NCBI GenBank assembly: GCA_007118795.1
Contig: SKQX01000017.1
Span: 1-8,060 of the forward strand
DNA: 8,060 nucleotides
From: Thermoflexales bacterium
Lineage (GTDB): Bacteria > Chloroflexota > Anaerolineae > B4-G1
Direction: 5' to 3'
Below are positions 6,550 through 8,060 of the stretch, in pieces (the first letter of the stretch is position 1; each line of letters starts with the position of its first letter). The position numbers were made by a program, and so were the translations under genes. The notes under the pieces were generated by a model. It made no database searches and had not been told where the DNA came from. It saw nothing but the letters and a program-made list of their open reading frames with translations.

Positions 6550-7619
6550 CTGACGATACGCTGCGGGTGTACGACCTCGACCGCGAGGAGCTCGCATCGT
6601 ACCTGGCGAACCTGGGTGAGCCATCCTACCGGGCCCACCAGGTGTGGGAGTGGCTGTACGTACACCTAGCTAAGTCCTTCGAGCAGATGACAAACCTGCC
6701 CGAGTCGCTGAGGGGGAGGCTTGCAGAAGAGACAACTTTGCAGCTCGTGGAAGTGGTAGACACGCTCCGCTCCGCGGATGGCAGAACGCGGAAGGATCTT
6801 CTGCGCCTGCGGGATGGAGAGACCATTGAAGCGGTGTTGATGCGCTACGAAAGACGCCGCACAGCGTGCCTGTCCACGCAAGTGGGCTGCGCTATGGGCT
6901 GTCCCTTCTGCGCCACAGGTCAGATGGGATTCCGGCGGAATCTGAGCAGCGGGGAGATCGTGGCCCAGGCCGTCCACTTCGCGCGGGTGTTGCAGCACGC
7001 GGGCGACTCACTGACCAACGTGGTACTGATGGGCATGGGAGAGCCCCTGGCAAACTACGAGGCGTCGCTGGCGGCCATCCGTCGCTTGAGCGACCCGGCC
7101 GGCTTCCGCCTGGGCCAGCGGCACATCACGCTGTCGACCGTGGGACTGGTGCCGGAGATCCACCGTCTGGCGGGGGAGGGGCTGCAGATCACGCTGGCGG
7201 TCTCACTGCATGCAGCGACGGATGATCTGCGCAACCAAATTGTGCCCATCAACCGGCGCTACCCTCTGGACCCACTCATCGACGCATGTGCCGCCTATGT
7301 GGAACAGACGAGTCGGCGGATCAGCTTCGAATGGGCGCTGATCAAAGGAGTCAATGACGGACCAGAGCAGGCTCACGCTCTGGCGAATCGGATCCAGAGC
7401 CTGCTAGCCCACGTGAACCTGATACTCCTCAACCCCTCGCCTGACTATCAGCGCGAAGGCTCCAACAGAGCTCACGTTCGCGCCTTCGCTGCTGTCCTCG
7501 ATCAACTGGGTGTGCCATACACCATCCGCGTCCGACGGGGTACGGCGATTCAAGCCGGCTGCGGGCAACTGAGACAGCGGAGTGAGAGGGGCTGTCCGGG
7601 GGCAGGTCCTGAAGGGTGA
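6546..7619 (+). CDS. rlmN: Dual-specificity 23S rRNA A2503 / tRNA A37 C2-methyltransferase RlmN
   Basis: A radical-SAM enzyme of 357 residues that methylates carbon 2 of A2503 in the peptidyl-transferase centre, and in many bacteria A37 of some tRNAs. The 4Fe-4S motif CAMGCPFC is at 115-122 (C115, C119, C122) after the family sequence ACLSTQVG. GMGEPLANY (163-171) and SLHAATDDLRNQIVPINRRYPL fit RlmN closely. The cysteine that carries the methyl intermediate is C339 in the terminal GTAIQAGCGQL motif. The typical N-terminal accessory domain (about 1-90, with YRAHQVWEWLY) is present. A longer frame from 6498 exists, but its extra 16 residues lie inside the upstream gene and look non-native. The ATG at 6546 shares the ATGA with the upstream stop, which points to coupled translation. 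The tail after CGQL is about 15 residues, arginine and glycine rich and not conserved. The resistance enzyme Cfr is related, but sequence and context favour housekeeping RlmN. Confidence 0.95.
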   Translation: MTDDTLRVYDLDREELASYLANLGEPSYRAHQVWEWLYVHLAKSFEQMTNLPESLRGRLAEETTLQLVEVVDTLRSADGRTRKDLLRLRDGETIEAVLMRYERRRTACLSTQVGCAMGCPFCATGQMGFRRNLSSGEIVAQAVHFARVLQHAGDSLTNVVLMGMGEPLANYEASLAAIRRLSDPAGFRLGQRHITLSTVGLVPEIHRLAGEGLQITLAVSLHAATDDLRNQIVPINRRYPLDPLIDACAAYVEQTSRRISFEWALIKGVNDGPEQAHALANRIQSLLAHVNLILLNPSPDYQREGSNRAHVRAFAAVLDQLGVPYTIRVRRGTAIQAGCGQLRQRSERGCPGAGPEG

Positions 7620-7723
7620 GCTGGTTGTCCGGCGGTCCGAGCAAGCGCGGGTCAGCCCCTAGATGAAGGTCGGGCCGGGAACCCAACGGAAGCATACGGT
7701 AGCCCCATACCATCCTCTGATCG

Positions 7724-7746
7724 AAAAAACTGCTTGTAGTAAGCAG
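7724..7746 (-). terminator. Possible weak rho-independent terminator, minus direction
   Basis: CTGCTT (7730-7735) and AAGCAG (7741-7746) form a 6-bp stem with a 5-nt loop. Read on the minus strand it is followed directly by six T (7729-7724). Only three pairs are G-C, so the stem is weak. Genes on both sides point the other way, so it could only stop antisense transcription entering rlmN. Confidence 0.3.
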
Positions 7747-7791
7747 GCCGAGCAAGCTAGCCTATGACTACGTAACTGAGTGGACAATCAC

Positions 7792-7795
7792 GGAG
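7792..7795 (+). promoter_or_regulatory. Ribosome binding site for the NAD kinase-like gene
   Basis: GGAG lies 8 nt before the ATG at 7804. It supports that start over an in-frame GTG at 7780, which has no good site and would add a non-conserved extension. Confidence 0.55.
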
Positions 7796-7803
7796 CCTGG
7801 CTG

Positions 7804-8060
7804 ATGCCATCACAAAGAAGGACACTGGGCCTTATCGTAAACCCCGTCGCTGGGATGGGCGGCAGCGTGGGGCTCAAGGGGACTGACGGAGAGCTGCACG
7901 AGAGAGCCGTGGAGCTGGGCGCGGAGCCGGTAGCACCGGGTCGGACAGAGACGTTCCTCACCCACATCGAGCACAGGGACGAGATCGAACTGCTCGTGGC
8001 CCCCGGCCCGATGGGCACTGAGCACGTCGCGGATTTCGACATGCCATACACCGTTGTAGG
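7804..8060 (+). CDS. ATP-NAD kinase family protein, AcoX-like (N-terminal part only)
   Basis: The first 85 codons of a gene cut by the right edge. The N-terminus has LGLIVNPVAGMGGSVGLKG (8-26), then TDGE, ELGAEPVAPGR (residues in the forties) and ELLVAPGPMG. I recognise this order from the ATP-NAD kinase/AcoX-like branch of the NAD kinase superfamily, found in many archaea and some bacteria. The GGDGT catalytic motif of this fold normally comes near residue 90-110 and so lies beyond the window; activity cannot be judged. Family members are usually about 330-380 residues. Proper substrates are poorly defined for this branch; phosphorylation of NAD or another nucleotide-like or sphingosine-like substrate is possible. 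It follows rlmN on the same strand after 184 bp and could be read from the same promoter. Confidence 0.8.
   Translation, partial: MPSQRRTLGLIVNPVAGMGGSVGLKGTDGELHERAVELGAEPVAPGRTETFLTHIEHRDEIELLVAPGPMGTEHVADFDMPYTVV

Larger units (their letters stand above)
7620..7803. other. Intergenic gap between rlmN and the NAD kinase-like gene
   Basis: These 184 bp contain no credible reading frame and no hairpin followed by a T-run in the plus direction, so read-through from rlmN into the next gene is possible. The region holds a 10-bp direct repeat, CCGAGCAAGC at 7637-7646 and 7748-7757, and a small hairpin near 7730-7746. I could not identify a convincing promoter for the downstream gene. Confidence 0.6.

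Noticed and set aside
6546..7619. Cfr-type antibiotic resistance methyltransferase
   Set aside because: The protein has RlmN-type motifs and an operon setting, and no mobile element or resistance context is seen.
7780..7803. GTG start for the NAD kinase-like gene
   Set aside because: The ATG at 7804 has a proper GGAG at 8 nt and leads straight into the conserved IVNPVAG motif.

Overview
The window looks like ordinary bacterial chromosome, GC-rich and densely coded. It holds six protein genes in two divergent, tightly packed gene sets. I see no RNA gene, mobile element, CRISPR array or phage feature. Both promoters of the divergent gap read as clear sigma-70 type. The combination of a large YfhO-family membrane protein, a GT39/GT2 pair, a HAD-IIA phosphatase domain and an AcoX-like ATP-NAD kinase family protein reminds me of Chloroflexota (Anaerolineae-like) genomes. 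That is an impression from gene content, not a proof.

Left arm, minus strand (4973 down to 1 and beyond): a cytosolic family 2 glycosyltransferase of the polyprenyl-phosphate sugar synthase type, then a GT39/ArnT-like GT-C membrane glycosyltransferase, then a YfhO-family GT-C membrane protein that runs off the left edge after 924 residues. The genes overlap by 34 nt and by 1 nt (TGATG), so they are almost certainly co-transcribed and translationally coupled. The logical reading is a lipid-linked sugar pathway. The GT2 charges a polyprenyl phosphate with a sugar in the cytoplasm, and the two GT-C enzymes use such donors outside the membrane to decorate a cell-surface glycan, lipid or protein.

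Centre (4974-5130): a 157-bp divergent promoter region. The leftward promoter is TTGCCA-17 bp-TATAAT and the rightward one is TTGCAG-17 bp-TAGAAT. Each overlaps a short inverted repeat that could be an operator.

Right arm, plus strand (5131 onward): a two-domain protein joining a MocA-like nucleotidyltransferase to a HAD-IIA (NagD-type) phosphatase, then rlmN (23S rRNA A2503 / tRNA A37 methyltransferase, radical SAM), starting inside the stop codon of the fusion (ATGA). After a 184-bp gap comes the 5' end of an ATP-NAD kinase family (AcoX-like) gene cut by the right edge. The gap has no obvious forward terminator but holds a small hairpin that would only terminate in the minus direction.

The most unusual item is the nucleotidyltransferase-phosphatase fusion. 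No wholly new system is evident.
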